Shown piece after piece: positions 7,758 through 15,516 of a DNA stretch of 64,000 nt; within the stretch, counting starts at the first letter, position 1, and each line of letters opens with the position of its first letter. Both the position numbers and the translations under genes were made by a program. Source of the stretch: Chitinophaga rhizosphaerae. GTDB taxonomy: Bacteria; Bacteroidota; Bacteroidia; Chitinophagales; Chitinophagaceae. Under the pieces are notes generated by a model that saw nothing but the letters and a program-made list of their open reading frames with translations, was not told the origin of the DNA and ran no database searches. The DNA is taken from contig NZ_RXLO01000002.1 in NCBI RefSeq assembly GCF_003958645.1, forward strand, positions 682,001-746,000. The letters run 5' to 3'.

Positions 7758-9800
7758 TTATTCCTGTTCGGTTGTTACGTTAGCCGGGGAAGGATTGATG
7801 ATGTCTGACGGGTGAACGCCTTCCACACCTATGCCTGCCTTCGTCGGGATATGTTCTTTGTGCGTATCGTACGGGCGCTTGCCGATGAGGCGCTCCAGGT
7901 CGTCTTTATACAGCACTTCCTTTTTCAGCAGTTCTTCCGCCAGCAGTTTAACCTGGGGCAGCTTGTCGGTCAGCAGGCGTTTGGTGCGCTGGTAAGCTTT
8001 GTCGATCAGTGCGCGCACTTCATCGTCGATCATTTTCGCCGTTTCTTCGGAATACGGTTTGGTGAACGATTGCTCGTTGTTCGGATCGTAGAAGGATACG
8101 TTGCCCACTTTGTCGTTCATACCGTACACGGTCACCATGGCGTAAGCCATCCGGGTGATTACCTGCAGGTCGTTCTGCGCGCCGGTGGAGATCTTTCCGA
8201 ACACGATGTCTTCTACCGCGCGGCCGCCGAGGGTCATGCAGATATCGTCTTCCAGTTGTTCGGTATTATAGAGGTATTGCTCTTTCGGGAGATATTGTGC
8301 GTACCCGAGTGCTGCCACGCCCCGGGGAACGATGGTGACTTTCACGAGCGGGTTGGCATGTTCGAGGTACCAGCCGCAGATGGCGTGGCCGGCTTCGTGG
8401 TAGGCGATCACTTCCTTCTCTTCGGGGGAGATGATCTTGTTTTTCTTCTCGAGGCCGCCGATCACACGGTCGATGGCGTCGTTGAAGTCTTCCATTTCCA
8501 CTTCGTTCTTGCCTTTACGGGCGGCGATGAGCGCGGCTTCGTTACATACGTTGGCGATGTCTGCCCCGGCGAAACCGGGCGTCATGGAAGCGAGTTTCTT
8601 GATGTCGAGGTTGGGCGACGTCTTGATGGGCTTCAGGTGTACGTTGAAGATATGTTCACGGCCGGAAAGGTCGGGCTTGTCGATGGAGATCTGGCGGTCG
8701 AAACGGCCGGGGCGAAGCAGGGCGCTGTCGAGCACGTCTGGCCGGTTGGTGGCGGCGAGGATGATGATCCCGCTGTCTGTACCGAAGCCGTCCATTTCCA
8801 CGAGGAGCTGGTTGAGGGTGTTCTCGCGCTCGTCGTTGGACATCATGACGTTCTTGCCACGGGCGCGGCCGATGGCGTCGATTTCGTCGATGAAGATGAT
8901 ACAGGGTGCTTTTTCGCGGGCCTGTTTGAAGAGGTCACGAACGCGGGAAGCGCCTACGCCTACGAACAGTTCCACGAAATCGGAGCCGGACATGGAGAAG
9001 AAGGGCACTTGCGCTTCGCCGGCCATGGCTTTGGCGAGGAGGGTTTTACCGGTACCGGGAGGGCCTACGAGGAGGGCTCCTTTCGGGATTTTACCGCCGA
9101 GCGCGGTGTATTTCTTCGGGTTTTTGAGGAAATCCACGATTTCCATCACTTCCACTTTGGCTTCGTCGAGGCCGGCAACATCGTTGAAGGTGATGTTGAC
9201 GCGGGTGCCTTTATCGAAGAGGGTGGCTTTGGATTTGCCGATGTTGAAGATGCCGCCGGGGCCGCCGCTTCCGCCGGAGGGGCCGCCCATTTTACGCATG
9301 AGCAGTACCCACATACCGATGAGCAGCAGGATGGGCAGCAGTATTTGCATAAGCGGCTCGAACCAGTTCTGGCGGGGAACGTAGGATACGTTCATCTGGT
9401 CTACCAGGGGCATTCCTTCCTGTGCGCGGTCCAGCTCTTTCTGGAAGCTTTCCACGCTCCCGATGGTGAACTGGTAATGCGGACCGGAGTTTTGGGCGCC
9501 GAGGCGGCCTTTGGCCACTTCCGAGTATTGCGGCTGGTTCAGCCGTTCTTTTTTGATATAAACTTCTACGAGGGCCTTGTTCACCACCACCAGCTTGTCT
9601 ACGTCGCCGGTGCGGAGCAGCTTTTGCTGGAACTCCTTGAAACCGGACAGTTCCTTGGGCTGGCTGGAGATCGGCAGTACGAAATTCATAGCCAGCAGGG
9701 CAATGCCGATGAAGGCGTATACCCAGTAGATATTGAATTTCGGTCCTTTCTTCGGTGATTTATCAGGTCCCTTGCTATAGTTATTGCCTCCTTTTTCCAT
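7758..9800 (-). CDS. ftsH: ATP-dependent zinc metalloprotease FtsH
   Basis: 680 aa. There is a charged cytoplasmic start, a first membrane helix at ~24-44, a periplasmic domain, and a second helix at ~170-187 followed by a Gly-rich linker ([12 protein letters not shown]). The AAA+ domain has Walker A GPPGTGKT, Walker [13 protein letters not shown] and the [22 protein letters not shown]. The zinc site is HEAGH with the distal Asp in GAQNDLQ. It degrades membrane and regulatory proteins as a hexamer. The gene sits between rsfS (70 bp upstream) and the LUD gene (6 bp downstream). Confidence 0.97.
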   Translation of the reverse strand: MEKGGNNYSKGPDKSPKKGPKFNIYWVYAFIGIALLAMNFVLPISSQPKELSGFKEFQQKLLRTGDVDKLVVVNKALVEVYIKKERLNQPQYSEVAKGRLGAQNSGPHYQFTIGSVESFQKELDRAQEGMPLVDQMNVSYVPRQNWFEPLMQILLPILLLIGMWVLLMRKMGGPSGGSGGPGGIFNIGKSKATLFDKGTRVNITFNDVAGLDEAKVEVMEIVDFLKNPKKYTALGGKIPKGALLVGPPGTGKTLLAKAMAGEAQVPFFSMSGSDFVELFVGVGASRVRDLFKQAREKAPCIIFIDEIDAIGRARGKNVMMSNDERENTLNQLLVEMDGFGTDSGIIILAATNRPDVLDSALLRPGRFDRQISIDKPDLSGREHIFNVHLKPIKTSPNLDIKKLASMTPGFAGADIANVCNEAALIAARKGKNEVEMEDFNDAIDRVIGGLEKKNKIISPEEKEVIAYHEAGHAICGWYLEHANPLVKVTIVPRGVAALGYAQYLPKEQYLYNTEQLEDDICMTLGGRAVEDIVFGKISTGAQNDLQVITRMAYAMVTVYGMNDKVGNVSFYDPNNEQSFTKPYSEETAKMIDDEVRALIDKAYQRTKRLLTDKLPQVKLLAEELLKKEVLYKDDLERLIGKRPYDTHKEHIPTKAGIGVEGVHPSDIINPSPANVTTEQE

Positions 9801-9870
9801 GATCGTTCGCTCCTTTACGAATGAGAGTTGTCTTTTATGTAAGTAATTAATACAAAACGCGGGGTTTTGT

Positions 9871-10275
9871 TCAGTGATCGAGGTGTTCCATGCGTTCCGC
9901 GTCGCTCCACATCTCTTCCAGGTTATAGAATTTCCGGGTTTCGGGTATGAAAATATGCACTACGACGTTCACGTAATCCACCAGTATCCACTGCTGAGCC
10001 GTGAACCCTTCGTGTTTGTACGCGGATTCGTCCGTGTTGTTCTTCACTTCCTCCTCCACAAAATCCGCTATAGCCTTAACTTGGTTACTGGAATTGGCCT
10101 CACAAATGATGAAGAAATCAGCTACCGCTTCAGGGATCTTGCGCAGATCAAGGGAAACGATATTCTCCCCTTTTTTCTCCTGTATGGCCTTTATGATGGA
10201 AGTAAAAATCTTGCTGTTCCTGTTGATGCGTGTTACCGCCTTTTTCCTGCTGTTCAGTATGGTTAAGGGTGCCAA
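9871..10275 (-). CDS. rsfS: Ribosome silencing factor RsfS
   Basis: 134 aa, DUF143/RsfS family, with the conserved core IVSLDLRKIPEAVADFFIIC (~43-62) and later WILVDYVNVVVHIF. It binds uL14 on the 50S subunit and blocks subunit joining in starvation. The only plausible start is a TTG at 10275; no in-frame ATG precedes the conserved region. It heads the rsfS-ftsH-LUD group. Confidence 0.92.
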   Translation of the reverse strand: MAPLTILNSRKKAVTRINRNSKIFTSIIKAIQEKKGENIVSLDLRKIPEAVADFFIICEANSSNQVKAIADFVEEEVKNNTDESAYKHEGFTAQQWILVDYVNVVVHIFIPETRKFYNLEEMWSDAERMEHLDH

Positions 10276-10311
10276 TAAGTGCTGTTTTTGTTAAAAATAG
10301 TCTTTAATCTC

Positions 10312-10319
10312 CAAAATTA
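10312..10319 (-). promoter_or_regulatory. Candidate -7 element (TAATTTTG) for rsfS-ftsH
   Basis: Exact TAnnTTTG match on the minus strand, 37 bp upstream of the rsfS start. The -33 region is weak. Confidence 0.38.
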
Positions 10320-10430
10320 CTAAACCGGGGCCAAAATATAACGCCGGCTTATATGCTGGAAGACGAATGGGTCGGTAAAATATTGTTAAAATGATGGAAA
10401 TTTGCTCATTTTACAGTTAAATCAGGATTT

Positions 10431-11171
10431 GTGATAGGCCATCCGTTTCACGTGCTCAACACGGTAGACAGCACCAATAACTATGCCATGGCAAGGGTCG
10501 CCGAAGGCCCCGTGGCGCCCGGGTACACATGGTTCGCCATGGAGCAGACCGCAGGGAAAGGACAGCGGGGCAAACAGTGGCTCTCCACGCCCGGAGAGAA
10601 CATCATACTCACCACCGTTCTCCAACCCGCACTGGGCCTGCATCAGCAGTTCATGCTCAGCGTAGCCGTAGCCCTCGGCGCGTTCGATTTCTTCCGGAAA
10701 TACGCCGGCGACGAAACCCGCATCAAATGGAGCAATGATATTTACTGGCGTGACAGAAAGGCAGGCGGCCTACTTATCGAGAACGTTTTGCGCGGAAGCG
10801 TCTGGCAATATGCCATAGCGGGCATGGGCATCAACATCAACACCCCCCATTTCCCCGACCATCTCCAGAACCCCGTTTCCCTCCGCCAGATCACCGGCCG
10901 CGAATGGGATACGCTCGAACTGGCCAAAGACCTCTGCACCCATCTCGAAAACCGTTACAGCAAACTCAGCGTAGACACCTATCCCGCCATGCTCGCTGAG
11001 TACAAAGACAATCTGTACCGCCTCCACGAGCCCGCGCTCTACCGCATCGGCGGCGAAATCTTCCAGGGCGTTATCCGCGACGTATTGCCCGACGGCAGGC
11101 TGTGCCTGGAAAAGAACAAGGAAATACTGGAACTGGGATTCGGCGAAGTGGAATTCATCTTCGCCCGGTAA
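10431..11171 (+). CDS. birA: Biotin--[acetyl-CoA-carboxylase] ligase BirA
   Basis: 246 aa. Motifs: VDSTNNYAMA (~12-21), the biotinyl-AMP loop AGKGQRGKQWLS (~40-51), KWSNDIYW (~99) and GMGININTP (~127). It attaches biotin to the carboxyl-carrier protein of acyl-CoA carboxylases. The N-terminal repressor HTH of the E. coli type is absent, so it is a catalytic-only enzyme. The start is GTG at 10431; an in-frame stop lies ~39 bp upstream with no ATG between. It diverges from rsfS. Confidence 0.93.
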   Translation: MIGHPFHVLNTVDSTNNYAMARVAEGPVAPGYTWFAMEQTAGKGQRGKQWLSTPGENIILTTVLQPALGLHQQFMLSVAVALGAFDFFRKYAGDETRIKWSNDIYWRDRKAGGLLIENVLRGSVWQYAIAGMGININTPHFPDHLQNPVSLRQITGREWDTLELAKDLCTHLENRYSKLSVDTYPAMLAEYKDNLYRLHEPALYRIGGEIFQGVIRDVLPDGRLCLEKNKEILELGFGEVEFIFAR

Positions 11172-11177
11172 AACTGG

Positions 11178-11203
11178 AAAAAGCCAGTAAAAACTGGCTT
11201 TTT
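11178..11203 (+). terminator. Intrinsic terminator of birA
   Basis: AAAAAGCCAG and CTGGCTTTTT pair perfectly around a 6-nt loop, ending in five Ts, 7 bp after the birA stop. A second stem follows: TTTGGAGAAG (11201-11210) with CTTCTCCAAA (11239-11248). Confidence 0.75.
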
Positions 11204-11338
11204 GGAGAAGTGGAATTTGTAAAGACAAACATCTGAAGCTTCTCCAAAAATGCCAGCCACGGGTCTGAGCCCATGATTTTGGTCGATAAATGGAGGTTTA
11301 CAAGATGGAACTTCTTTTCCGCTTATCCAAATAAAAAT

Positions 11339-11431
11339 TTGCAACATTTGCTGCAATTCGCTGCAAACGCCCGCTGTTGCCCGTTGCAACAAATTATTGG
11401 ATATTTGCAAGGAAACGCTTGAAGATTGCAA
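11339..11431. repeat. Array of six YTGCAA hexamers upstream of the aldo/keto reductase
   Basis: TTGCAA or CTGCAA occurs at 11339, 11351, 11361, 11384, 11405 and 11426. The last three are exactly 21 bp apart. The array fills most of the 316-bp gap (11172-11487), which otherwise holds only the birA hairpins. The spacing suggests sites on roughly one face of the helix, hence an operator region for the gene at 11488. Confidence 0.55.
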
Positions 11432-11487
11432 TTTCGCTCCCGCATCCGCAGCGTAGCTTTGTTATCCACTTAAAATCCTATTCAGAC

Positions 11488-12471
11488 ATGCATTACAGAA
11501 CTCTGGGAAACACCGGCGAAAAAGTTTCAGCGATCGGCCTCGGCTGCATGGGCATGGCCTTCGCCTACGGCCAGCGCGATGATGCCGAATCCCGCGCTAC
11601 GCTTGAGCTCGCACTCGACCTCGGCGTTAATTTCTGGGACACCGCAGACATGTACGGCCAGGGCCTCAATGAAAAACAACTCTCCGAAGTGCTCGCCACC
11701 CGCAGGAAAGACGTTTTCCTCGCCACCAAATTCGGCTTCCGCTACCGCGAAGATAATTCCACCTACTTCGACGGATCGCCCGCGTATCTCAAGCAGGCTT
11801 GCGAAGCGTCGCTCAAAAGGCTCGGCGTAGACGTGATCGACCTGTATTATGCCCACCGGGTAGACGATCAGGTGCCCATCGAAGAAACCGTTGGCGCCAT
11901 GGCCGAACTGGTGAAAGAAGGGAAAGTCCGCTACCTCGGCCTGTCGGAAGCCGCCGCGCACTCGATCCGCAAAGCCGCCGCCGTGCACCCCATCGCTGCG
12001 CTGCAAAGCGAATATTCCCTCTTCGTCCGCGACATCGAATCCGACATCATTCCCACCTGCCGCGAACTGGGCATCGGCATCGTCCCCTACAGCCCCCTCG
12101 GCCGCGGGGCCCTCACGTCCGGCCTTCGCGACGTCAAAGACTTCGACCCGACCGATTTCCGACGCAACCTTCCCCGGTTCCAACAGGAAGCGTTCGAGAA
12201 GAACCTCCGCATTGTGAGCGCCCTGGAAGATATCGCGTCCGAACGCCACATCACCCTGCCGCAGCTGGCCCTGGCCTGGCTCCTCGCAAAAGGCGACAAC
12301 ATCACGCCCATCCCCGGCACCAAACGCCGCAAATACCTGCAGGAAAATGCCGCAGCGGCCGATATCGCGCTCACTGCCGACGATGTTGCCCGCATCGAAA
12401 CCACGCTTTCCGGTTACAAGATCGAAGGCGAACGCTACAGCGAAGGGGCGATGAAACTGGTGAACCGGTAG
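11488..12471 (+). CDS. Aldo/keto reductase
   Basis: 327 aa. The start is taken at the ATG of MHYRTLGNTGEKVSAIGLGC; the open frame further upstream has no family similarity. The AKR tetrad is visible: Asp and Tyr in NFWDTADMYG (~46-55), Lys in ATKFGFRY (~77) and His in YYAHRVD (~117). The NADPH-binding end includes PIPGTKRRKYLQEN (~278-291). It resembles the YajO/AKR13-type oxidoreductases; the physiological aldehyde or ketone substrate is unknown. A bidirectional terminator lies ~150 bp downstream. Confidence 0.88.
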   Translation: MHYRTLGNTGEKVSAIGLGCMGMAFAYGQRDDAESRATLELALDLGVNFWDTADMYGQGLNEKQLSEVLATRRKDVFLATKFGFRYREDNSTYFDGSPAYLKQACEASLKRLGVDVIDLYYAHRVDDQVPIEETVGAMAELVKEGKVRYLGLSEAAAHSIRKAAAVHPIAALQSEYSLFVRDIESDIIPTCRELGIGIVPYSPLGRGALTSGLRDVKDFDPTDFRRNLPRFQQEAFEKNLRIVSALEDIASERHITLPQLALAWLLAKGDNITPIPGTKRRKYLQENAAAADIALTADDVARIETTLSGYKIEGERYSEGAMKLVNR

Positions 12472-12540
12472 CCGGTCGGCCACGTCCCGCAGCTGGTCTA
12501 CACCGATAGAAGCCCCCACTGCACAAATCCGTAAAGTTAC

Positions 12541-12606
12541 TACGGTCTTACTACGGTTCCGGTACGGTATCTCTACTGAAGCTGTACTATACCCATACGG
12601 TAAGCC
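12541..12606. repeat. 11-bp phased direct repeats with TACGGT core
   Basis: Six consecutive 11-bp units (12541, 12552, 12563, 12574, 12585, 12596) all begin with TAC. Four of them (units 1, 2, 3 and 6) begin with TACGGT. An 11-bp period with a conserved hexamer is the geometry of OmpR/PhoB-family tandem operators. The array lies between the aldo/keto reductase stop and a terminator, with no gene promoter obviously served. Confidence 0.6.
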
Positions 12607-12622
12607 TTGGGTAACGTCCATA

Positions 12623-12658
12623 AAAAAGGGAGCGCCCCGGCCGGGGCGCTCCCTTTTT
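12623..12658. terminator. Bidirectional terminator (aldo/keto reductase and SUI1 genes)
   Basis: Perfect 36-nt palindrome: A5-GGGAGCGCCCCGG followed by its complement and T5. It serves the convergent genes on both sides. Confidence 0.9.
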
Positions 12659-12675
12659 CGTTCGATCAGAATGAT

Positions 12676-13008
12676 CTATTTCACATTGTACCCCCAGCCT
12701 TTCAGCCACTGGAGCACCTTGTCGCGATAATCGCCCTGGATGAGCACCAGCCCGTCTTTCACAGCGCCGCCGGTGCCGCATTTCGTTTTCAGTTCCTTGC
12801 CGAGTTTTTCGAGATCGGCTTCCGTGCCCACGAACCCTTCCACCACGGTCACCGTTTTACCGGCGCGCTGCTTCGTGTCCAGCTTCACGCGGAGGCGCTG
12901 CTCCGCAGGCGCCAGCGTAGCGGCTTCCCGGGTGGGTTCCTGCGGGTACGAAAAGTTGGGATCAGTAGAATAAACGATCCCGTTGGAGGCGGATTTTTTC
13001 TTGCTCAT
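12676..13008 (-). CDS. SUI1/eIF1-like translation factor (YciH family)
   Basis: 110 aa. A lysine-rich start is followed by the SUI1 fold: RVKLDTKQRAGKTVTVVEGF (~39-58), then LGKELKTKCGTGGAVKDG (~71-88) and the end LKGWGYNVK. Bacterial SUI1 proteins resemble eIF1 and can affect start-codon discrimination in vitro; their role in vivo is not settled. It is the last gene of the DUF4783-nadC-lipid kinase-SUI1 group, 12 bp after the kinase. Confidence 0.9.
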   Translation of the reverse strand: MSKKKSASNGIVYSTDPNFSYPQEPTREAATLAPAEQRLRVKLDTKQRAGKTVTVVEGFVGTEADLEKLGKELKTKCGTGGAVKDGLVLIQGDYRDKVLQWLKGWGYNVK

Positions 13009-13020
13009 AACTTGCGTTTT

Positions 13021-13908
13021 TTAGTGACCGTTGGGCACCAGGATCTGGAGCGCGCCCGGCACCACGTTAAAATGAACGGTTTTTCCCTGCGTCAGCGGCA
13101 CCGCATCGCCATCCACCTGCAGGCAGGACAGATCGGGGCTGGCCACTGTTATTTCTTGTCCGGTAAAATGTTGCATGTAGCGGCTTTCGCCGATGTTGCC
13201 CCGCAGCGAACTGATGGTCAATGGCAGCAGGTCCCAGAAGCGGAGCGGGCGTACCATGCAGATGTCCAGCCGCCCGTCGAACAGGCTGGCCTGCGGCGCC
13301 AGTTTGAAATCGTACCCGAACTGGTTGCCGTTGGCCACCGTCATGAGGAACGCCGGCGCTTCGGTTTCCTTCCCATCCATCCGGATCTTGTATACCGCGG
13401 GTTTGTAGGTCGAAAATCCGCCCACCACAAGCCGCGCGTAATTGATGAGCCCGCGCTTTTTGCTGTGCCGGAACCGGTCGGCGATCACCGCATCGAAACC
13501 CACGCCCGCATTGCTGAGGAAGAGGTGCCCGTTGGCATACCCGGCATCCATGGGCTTTTTATGGCCTCCGGCCACGATGGCCAGGGCTTTATCCACATCC
13601 AGCGGGATGTTGAGCGCCCGCGCCAGGCCGTTTCCGCTGCCGAGGGGCACGATGGCCAGCGCCGTTCTCGAGCCTACGAGGCCCTGGGCGATCTCGTTGA
13701 TGGAACCGTCGCCCCCCACGGCTACAACGGTATCTACGCCGCGGCCAACGGCCGAAATGGCCAGGTCGGTGCCGTGACCGAGGTATTGGAGATAAGTGGT
13801 CTCAACCTGGAAGCGGTCTTCCGGCAATTGCCGTGCGATGGCGGCGCCGAGAGATTTCTCGCGGTCGGTGCCGGCTTTCCGGTTGATGATGATCAGTATT
13901 TTCCGCAA
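13021..13908 (-). CDS. Diacylglycerol/lipid kinase family protein (YegS/DgkB-like)
   Basis: 295 aa. The N-terminal DAGK catalytic domain has IIINRKAGT (~6-14), the glycine-rich VAVGGDGSINEIAQGL (~62-77) and PLGSGNGLARAL (~92-103). The C-terminal part is all-beta, with QVDGDAVPL near the end. Such enzymes phosphorylate lipids with ATP on the cytoplasmic membrane face. The start must be TTG at 13908; no in-frame ATG lies before the first strand. It follows nadC by 16 bp. Confidence 0.87.
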   Translation of the reverse strand: MRKILIIINRKAGTDREKSLGAAIARQLPEDRFQVETTYLQYLGHGTDLAISAVGRGVDTVVAVGGDGSINEIAQGLVGSRTALAIVPLGSGNGLARALNIPLDVDKALAIVAGGHKKPMDAGYANGHLFLSNAGVGFDAVIADRFRHSKKRGLINYARLVVGGFSTYKPAVYKIRMDGKETEAPAFLMTVANGNQFGYDFKLAPQASLFDGRLDICMVRPLRFWDLLPLTISSLRGNIGESRYMQHFTGQEITVASPDLSCLQVDGDAVPLTQGKTVHFNVVPGALQILVPNGH

Positions 13909-13924
13909 TGGTAACAGGATTGAC

Positions 13925-14779
13925 TCAGGAATGGATAACGGCCTTGAGACTGAGGTCCAGGCTCACGGCATGGTGTATGATGGCGCCGACAGACACGAAA
14001 TCGACTCCTGTTTTGGCATATGCCTCCACATTTTCGATCGTGATGCCGCCGGATGCTTCGGTTTCGTATTGGCCTTTGATGAGCGCCAGTGCCGGGGGGA
14101 TCTGTTCCGGCGAAAAATTATCGAGCATGATGCGATGCACCTGTCCCACCTGCAAAATCTCCTTCACATCGTCGATATTCCGGGCTTCCACTTCGATTTT
14201 CAGGTCGAGCTGTTTTTCTTTCAGATAAGCCACCACGCGTGCTACCGCCGGGGTGATGCCGCCGGAGAAATCGATGTGGTTGTCTTTGAGCATGACCATA
14301 TCGTACAGTCCGGTCCGGTGATTGACGCCGCCCCCGATACGCACGGCTTCTTTTTCGAGCATGCGGAAGTTGGGGGTGGTTTTGCGGGTGTCGAGCACGC
14401 GGGTATGATAGCCTTTGAGGCGGTCGGTGTATTTGCGGGTGAGCGTGGCGATGCCGCTCATGCGCTGCATGCAGTTGAGGACGAGCCTTTCTGCGCTCAG
14501 CAGGGTGCGTACGCGGGCGGAGACTTCAAACGCCACTTCTCCGGCCTGCATGGGCTCGCCGTCTTTTTTGAAGGGGATGAAACGGGTGGAATCGTCGAGC
14601 AGCCGGAAGATGGCTTCGGCCACTTCCATGCCGGCGAGCACGCCGTCTTCCTTGATCTTGAGCCTTGCGGTGCCGGTGGTTTCGGCGGGAATGGAGGCGA
14701 GGGTGGAATGGTCGCCCGAGCCGATATCTTCCGCCAGCGCGGCTTTGATGAATTGTTCCAATGCTTCTTTCTGTAACAT
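13925..14779 (-). CDS. nadC: Nicotinate-nucleotide pyrophosphorylase (carboxylating) NadC
   Basis: 284 aa. The start is set at MLQKEALEQFIKAALAEDIG, which matches NadC starts better than the longer frame. Motifs: DIGSGDHST (~18), RMSGIATLTRKYTD (~105), LDTRKTTPNFRMLEKEAVRI (~129-148, the quinolinate/PRPP site) and LKDNHI (~167). It converts quinolinate and PRPP to nicotinate mononucleotide in de novo NAD synthesis. nadB lies at 47.7 kb; nadA is not in the window. Confidence 0.95.
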   Translation of the reverse strand: MLQKEALEQFIKAALAEDIGSGDHSTLASIPAETTGTARLKIKEDGVLAGMEVAEAIFRLLDDSTRFIPFKKDGEPMQAGEVAFEVSARVRTLLSAERLVLNCMQRMSGIATLTRKYTDRLKGYHTRVLDTRKTTPNFRMLEKEAVRIGGGVNHRTGLYDMVMLKDNHIDFSGGITPAVARVVAYLKEKQLDLKIEVEARNIDDVKEILQVGQVHRIMLDNFSPEQIPPALALIKGQYETEASGGITIENVEAYAKTGVDFVSVGAIIHHAVSLDLSLKAVIHS

Positions 14780-14815
14780 AACGCAATCGGGAATGAAAGG
14801 GCAAGTTACAAACAA

Positions 14816-14847
14816 AAAGGCCATCCGCCTAGGAGCGGATAGCCTTT
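14816..14847 (-). terminator. Terminator between DUF4783 gene and nadC
   Basis: The minus-strand hairpin AAAGGC-x-ATCCGC / GCGGAT-x-GCCTTT is followed by TT. It lies between the two genes, so it may be partial. Confidence 0.6.
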
Positions 14848-14871
14848 CAATGTGTTCTTCTTGCCGATGTG

Positions 14872-15264
14872 CTATTTATTTTCGAAGCGCAGTTCGTTCA
14901 GCACGAATGCGTTCCCTTTTTTCTGGAGAAAAAACGAGGTGCGGAAATTGCCGCCGGAGGTGGTGAGGTTACCCACACCGAATTGGGAACCGCCTTCCGG
15001 GCCGCCTTTGTGGAGCAGCTCGAAATTTTTGACGGTGTTTTTCCCGAAGAAGTCTTTCAGGATGATTTCCGCCTGGGCTTTGCTGTAGGAGTTGGATCTG
15101 CCAGCCATGTTGATCTCGACCGTGTTGTCCAGGAGTTTGCTCAGGTTACCGGAGTCCCCCTTTTTCAGGGCGTTGACCACATCATCGAAAGGACCCGCCA
15201 GCGTAAAAGCCGTCAGCATCCCTCCGAGCAGGAACACCCCCAACACTACGATTAACTTTTTCAT
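14872..15264 (-). CDS. DUF4783 domain protein, secreted
   Basis: 130 aa. An N-terminal signal sequence (MKKLIVVLGVFLLGGMLTAF) precedes a small NTF2-like alpha/beta domain (GPFDDVVNALKKGDSGNLSK). The domain ends with GNAFVLNELRFENK, the usual DUF4783 ending. The family is confined to Bacteroidota and commonly sits beside nadC, as here. No function is established; it is probably periplasmic. Confidence 0.85.
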   Translation of the reverse strand: MKKLIVVLGVFLLGGMLTAFTLAGPFDDVVNALKKGDSGNLSKLLDNTVEINMAGRSNSYSKAQAEIILKDFFGKNTVKNFELLHKGGPEGGSQFGVGNLTTSGGNFRTSFFLQKKGNAFVLNELRFENK

Positions 15265-15294
15265 TATCCGTTATTTTGATCGCAATACATTTAT

Positions 15295-15325
15295 CAACCG
15301 TAGTAGACACGAAAACTATGCCAAA
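15295..15325 (-). promoter_or_regulatory. Candidate promoter of DUF4783-nadC
   Basis: On the minus strand TTTG, 19 bases, then TACGGTTG (one mismatch to TAnnTTTG). It ends 31 bp upstream of the ATG at 15264. Both elements and the spacing fit the Bacteroidota housekeeping promoter. Confidence 0.5.
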
Positions 15326-15516
15326 TTGCTGACTTTCAATAAATATACCATTATTGTGCTATACTTCCCAAGATTGCGCATTACAATAATTTAATATACA
15401 AAAATCCCTTGAAATATAACCACTCCCTAAAAAAATTTAAACACCGGGAAAGATAGTATTATTAATTTCACGGGCCGATTCATTCACAACGCACAACCGG
15501 ATTTAAAGTATAAAGT

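Noticed and set aside
12541-12606. TACGGT array as a CRISPR array or coding repeat
   Set aside because: Units are only 11 bp with no spacers, and the period is not a multiple of three.
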